From Xanthomonas citri pv. mangiferaeindicae (GTDB lineage: Bacteria > Pseudomonadota > Gammaproteobacteria > Xanthomonadales > Xanthomonadaceae), in assembly GCA_002240395.1 (NCBI GenBank), contig CP016836.1:434001-498000 (forward strand): 64,000 nt of DNA, written 5' to 3'. Each line of letters begins with the position of its first letter. Position 1 is the stretch's first letter. This document shows, one piece after another, positions 46,174 through 54,851 of this stretch. The translations under genes were made by a program, and so were the position numbers. Under the pieces are notes generated by a model. The model ran no database searches, was not told where the DNA came from, and saw only the letters and a list, made by a program, of their open reading frames with translations.

Positions 46174-46680
46174 TCAGAACGGGATGTCGTCGTCGGAGAA
46201 GTCGTCCATCGGCGCCGGGCGCTGCTGCTGGGGGGCCTGGCGCTGCGCGGGGGCGCTGCGCTGCGGCGGGCCGTCGTTGCCCGGGCCGCGCTGCGGCCGG
46301 CTGCCGCGGTCGTAACCACCACCGCCACCGCCACCGCCGCCTTCGCCACGACCGCCGAGCATCTGCATCTCGTTGGCGACGATGTCGGTCGAGTACTTCT
46401 CCACGCCGTCCTGGCCGGTGTACTTGTCGTAGCGGATTTCGCCTTCGACATAGACCTGGCTGCCCTTGCGCAGGTACTCGCCGGCGATCTCGCCGAGCTT
46501 GCCGAAGAACACCACGCGGTGCCATTCGGTGCGCTCCTGCTTGTTGCCATCGCGGTCGTTGCGCACGCTGGTGGTGGCCAGGCTGATGCGGGTCACGGCC
46601 ATGCCGCCCTGGGTGTACTTGGTGTCGGGATCGTTGCCGAGGTTGCCGACCAGGATCACTTTGTTGATGCCACGGGCCAT
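46174..46680 (-). CDS. ssb: Single-stranded DNA-binding protein
   Basis: A 168-residue protein with an OB-fold (residues 1-110): MARGINKVILVGNLGNDPD, SLATTSVRNDRDGNKQERTEWH, GSQVYVEGEIRYDKYTGQDG. A Gly-rich linker with a run of nine or so Gly and a Gln/Pro-rich stretch leads to the acidic tip MDDFSDDDIPF, which recruits repair and replication partners. The start is ATG 46680; the long in-frame extension is antisense to ispB. A strong -10 and a clear intrinsic terminator bound the gene. Confidence 0.96.
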   Translation of the reverse strand: MARGINKVILVGNLGNDPDTKYTQGGMAVTRISLATTSVRNDRDGNKQERTEWHRVVFFGKLGEIAGEYLRKGSQVYVEGEIRYDKYTGQDGVEKYSTDIVANEMQMLGGRGEGGGGGGGGGYDRGSRPQRGPGNDGPPQRSAPAQRQAPQQQRPAPMDDFSDDDIPF

Positions 46681-46743
46681 GAGGAGTCCTTGGAATTGCG
46701 CCGGCGCGGGTGTCCGGGAATGAAGAGGGGGCGCGGACAGTGA

Positions 46744-46749
46744 ATTATA
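46744..46749 (-). promoter_or_regulatory. Consensus -10 box for ssb
   Basis: TATAAT on the minus strand (ATTATA on +), 64 bases upstream of the ssb ATG. The -35 position is GC-rich and non-consensus. No LexA box was recognised nearby. Confidence 0.55.
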
Positions 46750-46824
46750 CCGGTCGCCGGGGCGCGATCCGGCAACCCCCTGGCGCGGGGCCGGGAAAGC
46801 GCCCCGCCGCCGTCGGGGCTCTCC

Positions 46825-46830
46825 TATAAT
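46825..46830 (+). promoter_or_regulatory. Consensus -10 box for ispB
   Basis: TATAAT 28 bases upstream of the ispB ATG, giving a leader of about 20 bases. No clear -35. Confidence 0.55.
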
Positions 46831-46857
46831 TCCGGGTCTGCCCGTCCCGGATCCCGC

Positions 46858-47856
46858 ATGAACAACGCCGCTGCCCCGGCCGCCAGGCTCGACCTGCCGG
46901 CGATCCAGTCGCTCGCCGCCGCGGACATGGCCCAGGTCGATGCGCTGATCCGGCGCCGGCTGGCGTCGGATGTGCTGCTGATCAACCAGGTGGCCGAGCA
47001 TATCGTCTCGGCGGGCGGCAAGCGGCTGCGGCCGATGCTGGTGATGCTGGCTGGCCAGGCCACCGGGGAGGTGTGCGGCGACCACCACCAGCTTGCGGCG
47101 ATCGTCGAGTTCATCCACACCTCGACCCTGCTCCACGACGATGTCGTCGACGAATCCGACCTGCGCCGCGGCCGCAGCACGGCCAACGCGATCTGGGGCA
47201 ACGCCGCCAGCGTGCTGGTCGGCGATTTCCTGTACTCGCGCAGCTTCCAGCTGATGGTCGAGCTCGACAGCATGGCGGTCATGCGCCTGCTCGCCGACAC
47301 CACCAACCGCATCGCCGAAGGCGAGGTGCTGCAGCTGCTGCACGTACGCAACCCCGACACCGACGAGGCCGCCTACCTGCGCGTGATCGAGCGCAAGACT
47401 GCGGTGCTGTTCGCCGCCGGCACCCGCCTGGGCGCGATGGCCTCCAGCGCCGACGCGGCCATCCAGCAGGCGCTCTACGACTACGGCATGCAGCTGGGCT
47501 ACGCGTTCCAGATCGCCGACGACGTGCTCGACTACTCGGGCGACGCCACGGCGCTGGGCAAGAACCTCGGCGACGACCTCGCCGAGGGCAAGGCGACACT
47601 GCCGCTGATCCACGCGATGGCCCAGGCCACGCCCGAGCGCCGCGCGCGGCTGCGCACGATCGTCGAGCAGGGTGATACCACGGCCCTGCCCGAGGTACTC
47701 GCCGCGATCGCCGACGCCGGCAGCCTCGCCTACAGCCGCGCACGCGCGGTCGAGTACGCCGACGCCGCCGAACGCGCGCTCGACGGCCTGCCGGACAACG
47801 ACGCCGTGGCCGCGCTGCGCGGCCTGGCCCGTTACGCGGTCGAACGCGGGTACTAA
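46858..47856 (+). CDS. ispB: Polyprenyl (octaprenyl) diphosphate synthase
   Basis: A 332-residue trans-prenyltransferase making the ubiquinone side chain. The first Asp-rich motif is LLHDDVVDESDLRRG (residues ~90-104), with GGKRLRPML before it, and the second is FQIADDVLDYSGD (~219-231). GDFLYSRSF is conserved. Chain length (C40 versus others) cannot be read with certainty; octaprenyl is typical of the family and Q8 of Xanthomonadaceae. Divergent from ssb. Confidence 0.93.
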   Translation: MNNAAAPAARLDLPAIQSLAAADMAQVDALIRRRLASDVLLINQVAEHIVSAGGKRLRPMLVMLAGQATGEVCGDHHQLAAIVEFIHTSTLLHDDVVDESDLRRGRSTANAIWGNAASVLVGDFLYSRSFQLMVELDSMAVMRLLADTTNRIAEGEVLQLLHVRNPDTDEAAYLRVIERKTAVLFAAGTRLGAMASSADAAIQQALYDYGMQLGYAFQIADDVLDYSGDATALGKNLGDDLAEGKATLPLIHAMAQATPERRARLRTIVEQGDTTALPEVLAAIADAGSLAYSRARAVEYADAAERALDGLPDNDAVAALRGLARYAVERGY

Positions 47857-47903
47857 ACAGCCCCGTCTTCGGCGCGTTGGCGACGCCCCGCCGAAGGCGT
47901 TCC

Positions 47904-48686
47904 TCAGCGGGTCGACGACGCCAGTACCTCCGCGAAGAAATCGCCCATCTGCCGCCATGCACGCCTGGCGGCACGTTCGTCGTAGACGCAGCCCGGCGGG
48001 CTCGCGGCATCGGACTCGGCGAAGCAATGCACCGCGCCGCTGTAATTGACGAACTGCCAGTCGGCGCCGGCCGCGTCCATCTCGCGTTCGAATCCGGCAA
48101 TGTCGTCGGCGCTCACGCTGCGATCGGCCGCGCCGTTGAGCACCAGTACCGGCGCCTTCACCGCATCGGCCACGGCCGGCAACGGCGTCGACAGGCCGCC
48201 GTGCAGGCTCACAACGCCAGCGAGCGCGTCGCCGGCGCGGGCCAGTTCGAGCACCGTGGTGCCGCCGAAGCAGAAGCCGAACGCGGCGATCCGGGCTGCG
48301 TCGACCTGCGGCTGCGCCTTGAGCACCTCCACCGCCTTGCGCGCGCGTGCGCGCAGGGTCGGCCGGTCGTCGCGCAAAGCCTTCGCGACTGGGCCGGCCT
48401 CGGCATCGGTCGTGGGCCGGACATGCTTGCCGTAAACGTCGGCAACCAGCACCACGTAGCGGTCGCCGGCGGCCTGCCGCGCCTTCTCGACCGCCGAGTC
48501 GTTGACGCCCTTCCAGTTGGGCACCATCACCAGCCCCGGCCGCGGGCCCGAGACGGCATCGTCGTAGACCAGCACGCCGGCGAAGGTCTCGCCGTCGAGT
48601 GTCCACTCGACCGGGTCGGCCTTTGGCGCGGCGAATGCGGAGGTGGCGCAGACCAGCGACAACACGAGCAGGGACAGGCGCTTCAT
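47904..48686 (-). CDS. Dienelactone hydrolase family protein, secreted
   Basis: A 260-residue protein with a signal peptide (MKRLSLLVLSLVCATSAFA). The nucleophile motif is GFCFGGTTVLE with Cys, as in dienelactone hydrolases; Asp is in NGAADRSVS and His in GAVHCFAES. KGVNDSAVEKARQAAGDRYVVLVADVYGK (in parts) is typical of the family. Family members act on lactones or esters, but the substrate here is unknown because no aromatic-degradation genes are nearby. Convergent with ispB. Confidence 0.88.
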   Translation of the reverse strand: MKRLSLLVLSLVCATSAFAAPKADPVEWTLDGETFAGVLVYDDAVSGPRPGLVMVPNWKGVNDSAVEKARQAAGDRYVVLVADVYGKHVRPTTDAEAGPVAKALRDDRPTLRARARKAVEVLKAQPQVDAARIAAFGFCFGGTTVLELARAGDALAGVVSLHGGLSTPLPAVADAVKAPVLVLNGAADRSVSADDIAGFEREMDAAGADWQFVNYSGAVHCFAESDAASPPGCVYDERAARRAWRQMGDFFAEVLASSTR

Positions 48687-48719
48687 CGGACGGCTCCGGG
48701 CGACGGGGACCGGTCCAGC

Positions 48720-50219
48720 CTACTCCGCCCGGCGCGCGTCCGGGCGCGCGGGTTCAGGCAATACCCAGGCCCGGAATCGCGGTGATCGCATCGGGGTCGA
48801 AGCCCCGAGTTCGGCAAAATGGCGACCGCGCGCGGTGTAGTCGCGATAGGCACCGAAGCTCGGGGCGCCGGGCGAGAGCAGCAGCACCCCATCGCCGCCG
48901 AGTGCAGCGCGCGCCTGCCGCACCGCCGAAGCAAGATCCTCCGTCTCGATCAGCAAGAAGCCCCGCTCGCGTGCGACCGGCGCGAGCAGCGCGTGGATTC
49001 GCGGGCCGTTGGCGCCCATGGTCACGATCGCGTGCGGCGGGTGCGCTTGCATCGCATCGGCGAAGGCCTGCCAGTCCAGGCCGCGGTCGTGGCCGCCGAC
49101 CAGCAGCGCGACCCGGCGGCCGGCAAACACGTCGAGCCCCGCCAGCGTCGCGTGCGGGGTGGTGCTGATCGAATCGTTGACCCAGGTCACGCCGTCGCGG
49201 GTGCCCAGCGCCTGCAACCGGTGCGGCAGCGGCACGAAATCGGCGGCCGCGGCGGCCAGCGACGCAGCGTCGATGCCGAGCGCCTCGATCGCGGTCAGCA
49301 CCGCACACAGGTTGCCGCGGTTGTGGCGCCCGGGCAGCGGCAGGCCGACGGTGTCGAGCACACTGGCATCACCGCGATACAGCACGTCGCCGCGCAGGTG
49401 CCAGCCATCGGCGCGCCCGAACCAGCGCACCTCGCTGTCTGGCAGCGTCAGCGCGGCCAGACGCGGATCGGCGGCGTTGAGCACCGCGATCCGTGGCCGG
49501 GCCCGGGTCACCAGCGCGAGCTTGTCCTCGACATAGCGCTGCTCGCTGCCGTGCCAGTCCAGGTGTTCGGGAAAAATATTGGTGACCACCGCCACGTCCG
49601 GCCGCACGCCGCTCGCGGCGACATCGCCGGTCTGGTAGCTCGACAGCTCGATCGCCCAGGTATCGGCCTGCGCACCCTGCAGTTCCAGCAACGGCAAGCC
49701 GATGTTGCCGGCAAGCGCGGTGCGTCGGCCGGCGCTGCGCAGCAGGTGGGCGAGCAGCGCCGTCGTGGTGCTCTTGCCCTTGGTGCCGGTGACGCAGATC
49801 GTGCCGGCCGCGATCTCGCCCGGTGCGGCGCGCTGCGCGAACCACAGCGCGGTGCCGCCGATGAACCGCGTGCCCTGCGCCGCCGCGGCCACGGCCTCGG
49901 GCCGGTACGGGCTGATGCCCGGCGACTTGATCACCACGGCAAAGCGCGCCAGGCGTTCGGCGCTCGCCTCGGTCTCGACCAACAGCGCCGGATCGCCCAA
50001 CCCGCGCACCGCGTCGGCCTCGGCGGGCGTGCAGAACACCGTCAGCGGCAGCGCCGCCGTCGACGCCCGGCGCTCGCCGGGCCCCGGCTCGGACACGCCG
50101 GGGCCCGCGACCCGCGCGGCGCGCAGCGCGGCATACGCGGCCCGTCCTTCGCGTCCCCAGCCCCACAGCGCAATACGGCCGCCTTGGGCGGCGAGCGCGT
50201 CAAGCGGCGAGATGCGCAC
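48720..50219 (-). CDS. murD2: UDP-MurNAc-L-Ala--L-Glu ligase MurD2, C-terminus altered by a frameshift
   Basis: A Mur ligase starting at GTG 50219 (MRISPLDALAAQGG when initiated), overlapping the murL end by 20 bases. Motifs: IALWGWGREGRAAY, KSPGISPYRPEA, ATP loop TGTKGKSTTTALLAH, NIFPEHLDWHG, and LLVGGHDRGLDW. In Xanthomonas MurD2 adds L-Glu, later epimerised by MurL. The frame reads GRHFAELGASTPMRSPRF and continues to a stop at 48720, but a one-base-shifted frame gives GFDPDAITAIPGLGIA and a stop at 48754, matching the family end. A single missing base near 48806-48812 explains this. Core enzyme looks intact. Confidence 0.9.
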   Translation of the reverse strand: MRISPLDALAAQGGRIALWGWGREGRAAYAALRAARVAGPGVSEPGPGERRASTAALPLTVFCTPAEADAVRGLGDPALLVETEASAERLARFAVVIKSPGISPYRPEAVAAAAQGTRFIGGTALWFAQRAAPGEIAAGTICVTGTKGKSTTTALLAHLLRSAGRRTALAGNIGLPLLELQGAQADTWAIELSSYQTGDVAASGVRPDVAVVTNIFPEHLDWHGSEQRYVEDKLALVTRARPRIAVLNAADPRLAALTLPDSEVRWFGRADGWHLRGDVLYRGDASVLDTVGLPLPGRHNRGNLCAVLTAIEALGIDAASLAAAAADFVPLPHRLQALGTRDGVTWVNDSISTTPHATLAGLDVFAGRRVALLVGGHDRGLDWQAFADAMQAHPPHAIVTMGANGPRIHALLAPVARERGFLLIETEDLASAVRQARAALGGDGVLLLSPGAPSFGAYRDYTARGRHFAELGASTPMRSPRFRAWVLPEPARPDARRAE

Positions 50220-51573
50220 GCAGGCGTTCCCACAATGCGGCGGGCACGCGATGCTCCTCGTCGACCACCAGCAGCGGCGCGATGTCCAGCTCGCCCGCGT
50301 CGAGCCTCGGCGCGATCTCGCGTGCGAAACGGCCGACCACCGCGTCCTCGCGCCATTCCGGGCGCTGCGCCAGCGCTGCCATCGCCGCACGCGATTCGCG
50401 GCCCTCGCCGACGCATTCGAACGGCTTGTGGTCGCGATACTCCAGCAGGGCATCGAAGCCGGGCACCTGGGCCGGATCGTCGAGCAGGTTGCGGCCGAAG
50501 ATCGCCACCAGCCTCGGCTTGGGCATGAACGGGGCCAGCGCGAGAAACACGAAATGGCATTTGGGACAGATGCCGCACCAGCGGTTGACCGGCCGCTCGC
50601 CGAGCAGATGGAAGTTGCGGTTACAGCTGGAGAAGTGCGCGTCGTAGCGGTCGGTCCTGGCGAACTGGCGCGCGACCGCCAGCTCCGACAGCGGCCGCAG
50701 CAGCGAGTAGTAGTGCAGGTCGGCGGCGACGTGCCGCTGCACGTGCTCACCGAACGCGCGCTCGAACGCCCAGCCCTTCGACCACTGGTGGTTGACCTCG
50801 TTGGTCGTGCTGCCATCGGCGGCCTGGATCAGGCTGCCGTAGCTGGCCGAGCGTTCATTGGAGAACACCACCTGGTCGACACCATGCAGCACCGCCGCCA
50901 GCACCAGGATCGCCGAGTTGATCGCGGTGACCGGAATATGCCCGTTGAGCGCACCCTGACGGTTGTACTCGAACAACTGCGGCGCCAGTTGGCGGCCGAT
51001 GTTGAGCGTCGGCAAACCGGTGCGCTCGGCGCAGACCCGGATCAGCTGCGAGCCGCCGATCCATGCCACGGTCTGCGCCACGTCCAGCGCGCGCAGCGCC
51101 TCGATCGACACGAGTGAATCCTTGCCGCCGCCGATCGCGACCAGCGCATGGGCACGCAGATCCAGCGCCGGTGCCGTGACCTCATCGGCCGCGGCGTCGG
51201 CCGGGAAGCGGATCTTGCCGTGCAGGTCGAGCCCGTTGCGGTAGGCGAATTCGCCCAGCCCATGCACATAGGCGTCCTCGAGCAGGGCCGCGGTGGCAGC
51301 GTCGATCGTATAGCCGTCGATGCGGATCTGCGGCGGTACGGCGGCCTTGTAATAGCTCACGCCGGCGAGCAGGTGCAGCAGGCGCAGCGCGCGGGTCGCG
51401 GCCTGCGCGCGCGCGCCCTCGAGCGCGAACGGGGCGCCGGGCACGGTCACGGTCTCGACCAGCTCCGGGCCCTCGTCGAAGGCATAGCGCAAGCGCGCCA
51501 CGCCGGTCGCGGCGTCGAGATCGCAGTCGACGAAGCAGAAACTGTGGATGGCGGATCTATCGAACGTGGTCAT
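50200..51573 (-). CDS. murL: UDP-MurNAc-L-Ala-L-Glu epimerase MurL
   Basis: A 457-residue protein of the MurL family first described in Xanthomonas oryzae, where it uses ATP to epimerise the terminal L-Glu added by MurD2 to D-Glu. The key region is VAIGGGKDSLVSIEAL near residue 145, a PP-loop-like ATP site. Later conserved parts include FSNERSASYGSL, VNHQWSKGWAFERAF, and the Cys-rich SSCNRNF and RWCGICPKCHFVFLAL. Its stop lies within murD2 and its ATG overlaps the stop of the upstream membrane protein, so the three genes are coupled. The pair replaces or supplements the MurI/MurD route. Confidence 0.93.
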   Translation of the reverse strand: MTTFDRSAIHSFCFVDCDLDAATGVARLRYAFDEGPELVETVTVPGAPFALEGARAQAATRALRLLHLLAGVSYYKAAVPPQIRIDGYTIDAATAALLEDAYVHGLGEFAYRNGLDLHGKIRFPADAAADEVTAPALDLRAHALVAIGGGKDSLVSIEALRALDVAQTVAWIGGSQLIRVCAERTGLPTLNIGRQLAPQLFEYNRQGALNGHIPVTAINSAILVLAAVLHGVDQVVFSNERSASYGSLIQAADGSTTNEVNHQWSKGWAFERAFGEHVQRHVAADLHYYSLLRPLSELAVARQFARTDRYDAHFSSCNRNFHLLGERPVNRWCGICPKCHFVFLALAPFMPKPRLVAIFGRNLLDDPAQVPGFDALLEYRDHKPFECVGEGRESRAAMAALAQRPEWREDAVVGRFAREIAPRLDAGELDIAPLLVVDEEHRVPAALWERLRAHLAA

Positions 51574-52001
51574 CGACTGGAAGGTTCCGGGCCACTGCGG
51601 CGCAGCAGGCGCCGGGCAGCGAAATATTCGAAAAAGAGAGCCGGCACGCCGCCGAACACGGCACCGATACCGGCGGCGATCACGGCAATTTCGACATCGA
51701 TATCGCGGTACATCACGAGCCGCATGGCCAGCAGCAACAGCGGATACAACACGAACGCAAGCAGCACGGTGAAGAAGGCAGTCCAGAGGGCGCCCGCCCG
51801 ACCGTAGCCGAGCGTGTTCGGCAACCACCGCCAACGCGGAACTCCGGCCGCAGCCAACGCCGCCGCAGCAGCGGCGAACACTGCAAACACGGCAAACCCT
51901 GCCACACCGAACTTGTCGACACCGAACATCCACAACGCGCTGCCCGCGAGCAGGCAGGCGATCAATGCCGAGACCAGCACATACTCCAGGACCGGGGGCA
52001 T
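51570..52001 (-). CDS. Unknown four-helix membrane protein between lysAC and murL
   Basis: A 143-residue protein with hydrophobic segments near residues 5-25, 28-50, 70-95 and 104-128 and a basic tail (ARRLLRRSG). Start at ATG 52001 gives MPPVLEYVLVSALIACLLAG. Its TGA overlaps the murL ATG (ATGA). No family recognised. Being coupled to murL suggests a cell-wall connection, but nothing in the sequence proves it. Confidence 0.55.
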   Translation of the reverse strand: MPPVLEYVLVSALIACLLAGSALWMFGVDKFGVAGFAVFAVFAAAAAALAAAGVPRWRWLPNTLGYGRAGALWTAFFTVLLAFVLYPLLLLAMRLVMYRDIDVEIAVIAAGIGAVFGGVPALFFEYFAARRLLRRSGPEPSSR

Positions 52002-52059
52002 GCCCGGCCCCGGCCCAGCGACGTGCCGCCCGCCATCATCGACAGCCGGGCAACGGTCG

Positions 52060-54663
52060 TCATGCTTCACCGTCCGCCTCCAGCACCGCTTCAGCCGGCA
52101 GGCCGCGCAGGTTGTAGTCGTTGGCCATGACGAAACCGTAGGCGCCGGCGTCGGCGAGCAGCACGGTGTCGCCCTCGGCGGTCGCCGCCGGCAGCAGACG
52201 CCGGGTGCCGAAGACGTCGCTCGATTCGCAGATCGGACCGACGACATCGCAGACGACTTGGCGCTCGTCGTCGAGCCGGGACAGGTTGTGGATGCCATGC
52301 CAGGCGTCGTACATCGCCGGCCGCATCAGGCTGTGCATGCCCGCATCGAGTCCCACGCGACGCGTGCCGAGCTTGTCGACGACCTGGGTCACCGTTGCCA
52401 GCAACACGCCGGACTCGGCAACCAGGAAGCGACCGGGCTCGATCGCCAGGCGATAGCGTGGGTACTCGGCCTTGATGCTGGCCAGGCCCACGCCCCAGGC
52501 CGCAAGGTCGAACGGGGCGTCGTCGGGGCGGTAGGGTATCGGCAAGCCGCCACCGATATCGATGGTGTCGACCGTGCCCACCGCGTCGGCGAACGCCGCC
52601 AACTCGGCGTAGACCTCGCGCCAGTGGGCAACGGTCTCGATGCCGCTGCCCAGATGGGCGTGGAGCCCGGTGATGCGCACATCGAGATCGGTGGCCGCGT
52701 GCACGAAGGCATCGAAGGCCGGCAGCGCCAGCCCGAACTTCGAGGCCGCGCCGCCGGTGACGACCTTGGCGTGGTGGCCATCACCGCGCCCCAGATCGAG
52801 CCGCAGCCACAGATCGCGACCGCGGAACACGTCCGGCCAGCGCTGCAGCGCCTCGACGTTGTCGAGGGTCACGGTGACGCCGAGCGCGAAGGCCGCGGCG
52901 TACTCGTCGCGCGGCGCGAAGCTTGGCGTGAACAGCACACGCGCCGGGTCGAGCTCGGGCAACGTCGCGAACACATGCTCGAGCTCGCCGCGCGACACGC
53001 ATTCCAGGCCGAACCCGGCCTCGACCAGCGTGCGCAGCACCGCCGGATGCGAGTTGGCCTTGATCGCGTAGAACCGCCGGTCGACCGCGGCGACGCCCGC
53101 CAGCGCCTGCGCCCGTTCGCGCACCGTCGGCAGGTGGTAGATGTAGCGCGGCGCCCCGGGCGTTGCCATCGCGAGCAGACGCGCACGCGCGTGCTGCCAC
53201 CACGGCGTCGGGCGTTCGCGGCGGCCGTGCGCGATCTCGCGCCAGCTCGGGCCGAACACCGCGCTGTCGTGGACCGGCATCGCGCCACTGCCGATCAGCT
53301 CGGCATGCAGCACCGGCAGCAGGCCGTCGGCATCGGCCTCATCGATGACGAAGGTCAGGTTGAGGTCGTTGGACGACTGCGAAATCAGGTGCACGCGCTC
53401 GCGCCCCATCGTCGCCCAGACATCGGAGAGCTTGTGCAGCAGCGAGCGCATGCCGCGCCCGACCAGGGTGATCGCCGCGCAGGGCGCGATGACCTTGACG
53501 CGGCACACCTCGGCCAGATCGTCGCTCAACCGCGCCAGCACATCGGTGCTGACCAGGTTCTCGCTCGGATCGAGCGACACGGTGACGTTGGTCTCCGACG
53601 AGCCGATCAGATCGACCGACAGGCCGTGACGCTTGAAGCGCTCGAACACGTCGGCCAGGAAGCCGACCTGCTGCCACATGCCGATGCCTTCCATCGACAC
53701 CAGCACGATGCCGTTGCGCCGGCTGATCGCCTTGACCCCGGGTACCGGCTCGGCGCTGCCGTCAATCGCGGTGCCCGGCAGATCCGGACGCTCGGTGTCG
53801 AGGATCGCCATCGGCACGCCGCCGTCGCGGCAGGGCTTGATCGAGCGCGGGTGCAGCACCTTGGCGCCGGTGGTCGCGATCTCCTGCGCCTCGGCGTAGT
53901 CGAGCCGCGCGAGCAGGCGCGCATCGGGCACGTCGCGCGGGTTGGCGCTGAACATGCCCGGCACGTCGGTCCAGATTTCCACGCGGCGCGCACCCAGCAA
54001 CGCCCCGAAGTACGCCGCCGAGGTATCCGAGCCGCCGCGGCCCAGGATCGCGGTGCCGCCGTCGCCATGCCGCGCGATGAACCCCTGGGTCAACAGCATC
54101 CGCGTCGGCTGCGCCGCGAACCGCCCGCGCCAGTCGCCGTCGGGTTCGCGCCGGCAGTTCACCGACAGCCGCGAGGCCCAGCCGCTCTGGTTGGGCAGCG
54201 CCACCGCGTCGAGCCAGTCGCGCGCATCGCACCAACCGAAGTCCAGGCCCTGCGCGGCCAGGTACGCCGCGCCGATCGTCGAGGACAGCAGTTCGCCCTG
54301 CCCCAGCACCTCGGCCTGCCAGTCCAGCGGCCGCCCGGACGCACGCGCATCGCGCACCAGGGCCTCCAGCGCGGCGAGGCGAGCGCCGAGCACCGCGTCG
54401 GCATCGAGCCCGAGCTCGGCGACGAACGCGCGGTGGCGCTCGACCAGGGCATCGACAGTGCCGTCGGCCGCGTTGCCATCGGCAATCGCGGTCAGTTCGT
54501 TGGTCACCCCCGACAGCGCCGACACCACCACCAGTACGCGAGCATCGTGTTCCTGCGCCCGGCGTTTCGCCAGCCGGCCGATGGTGTCCCAGCGGTGGCG
54601 GCGCGACACCGAAGTGCCGCCGAACTTGAGCACGATCCAGCGATCGTCGAAAGGTGAGGACAT
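52060..54663 (-). CDS. lysAC: Bifunctional aspartate kinase / diaminopimelate decarboxylase
   Basis: An 867-residue fusion. Residues ~1-450 are aspartate kinase (VLKFGGTSVSRRHRW, GRGGSDTSAAYFGALL, IWTDVPGMFSANPR) with ACT domains (VSMEGIGMWQQVGFLADVF, SQSSNDLNLTFVIDE). Residues ~480-867 are PLP-dependent decarboxylase (FYAIKANSHPAVL with the PLP Lys, GLHAHLGSGIE, DIGGGLPIPY, ICESSDVFG). It catalyses the first and last steps of lysine synthesis. This fusion is a feature of Xanthomonadaceae. Start MSSPFDDRWIVLKFGG is fixed by the kinase motif. Downstream membrane protein, murL and murD2 follow in the same direction. Confidence 0.96.
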   Translation of the reverse strand: MSSPFDDRWIVLKFGGTSVSRRHRWDTIGRLAKRRAQEHDARVLVVVSALSGVTNELTAIADGNAADGTVDALVERHRAFVAELGLDADAVLGARLAALEALVRDARASGRPLDWQAEVLGQGELLSSTIGAAYLAAQGLDFGWCDARDWLDAVALPNQSGWASRLSVNCRREPDGDWRGRFAAQPTRMLLTQGFIARHGDGGTAILGRGGSDTSAAYFGALLGARRVEIWTDVPGMFSANPRDVPDARLLARLDYAEAQEIATTGAKVLHPRSIKPCRDGGVPMAILDTERPDLPGTAIDGSAEPVPGVKAISRRNGIVLVSMEGIGMWQQVGFLADVFERFKRHGLSVDLIGSSETNVTVSLDPSENLVSTDVLARLSDDLAEVCRVKVIAPCAAITLVGRGMRSLLHKLSDVWATMGRERVHLISQSSNDLNLTFVIDEADADGLLPVLHAELIGSGAMPVHDSAVFGPSWREIAHGRRERPTPWWQHARARLLAMATPGAPRYIYHLPTVRERAQALAGVAAVDRRFYAIKANSHPAVLRTLVEAGFGLECVSRGELEHVFATLPELDPARVLFTPSFAPRDEYAAAFALGVTVTLDNVEALQRWPDVFRGRDLWLRLDLGRGDGHHAKVVTGGAASKFGLALPAFDAFVHAATDLDVRITGLHAHLGSGIETVAHWREVYAELAAFADAVGTVDTIDIGGGLPIPYRPDDAPFDLAAWGVGLASIKAEYPRYRLAIEPGRFLVAESGVLLATVTQVVDKLGTRRVGLDAGMHSLMRPAMYDAWHGIHNLSRLDDERQVVCDVVGPICESSDVFGTRRLLPAATAEGDTVLLADAGAYGFVMANDYNLRGLPAEAVLEADGEA

Positions 54664-54851
54664 CGGAGGTGGGGTCTCGGACGGAAGGAGAAGACAGCAC
54701 CGCGCGGGCGCTGCAGTGGACACGTCGCCGACGCAAGGCCATGCGCGGCGGAACGCCGATTCTAGGCGCCGGCGGAGGCGGAGGGAATCGAACCGCTCGA
54801 TTTCGGGCACGGGTTGGGTAAGCTGTCGCGCCGCACGACGCCTGCCCGCGC

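Noticed and set aside
51814..54657. 947-codon plus-strand open frame opposite lysAC
   Set aside because: Antisense to a clear bifunctional enzyme; composition (His, Gln, Arg, Val) is that of a shadow frame.
54664..54851. Lysine riboswitch upstream of lysAC
   Set aside because: The gap is short and I could not identify the conserved lysine-aptamer elements or a terminator switch.
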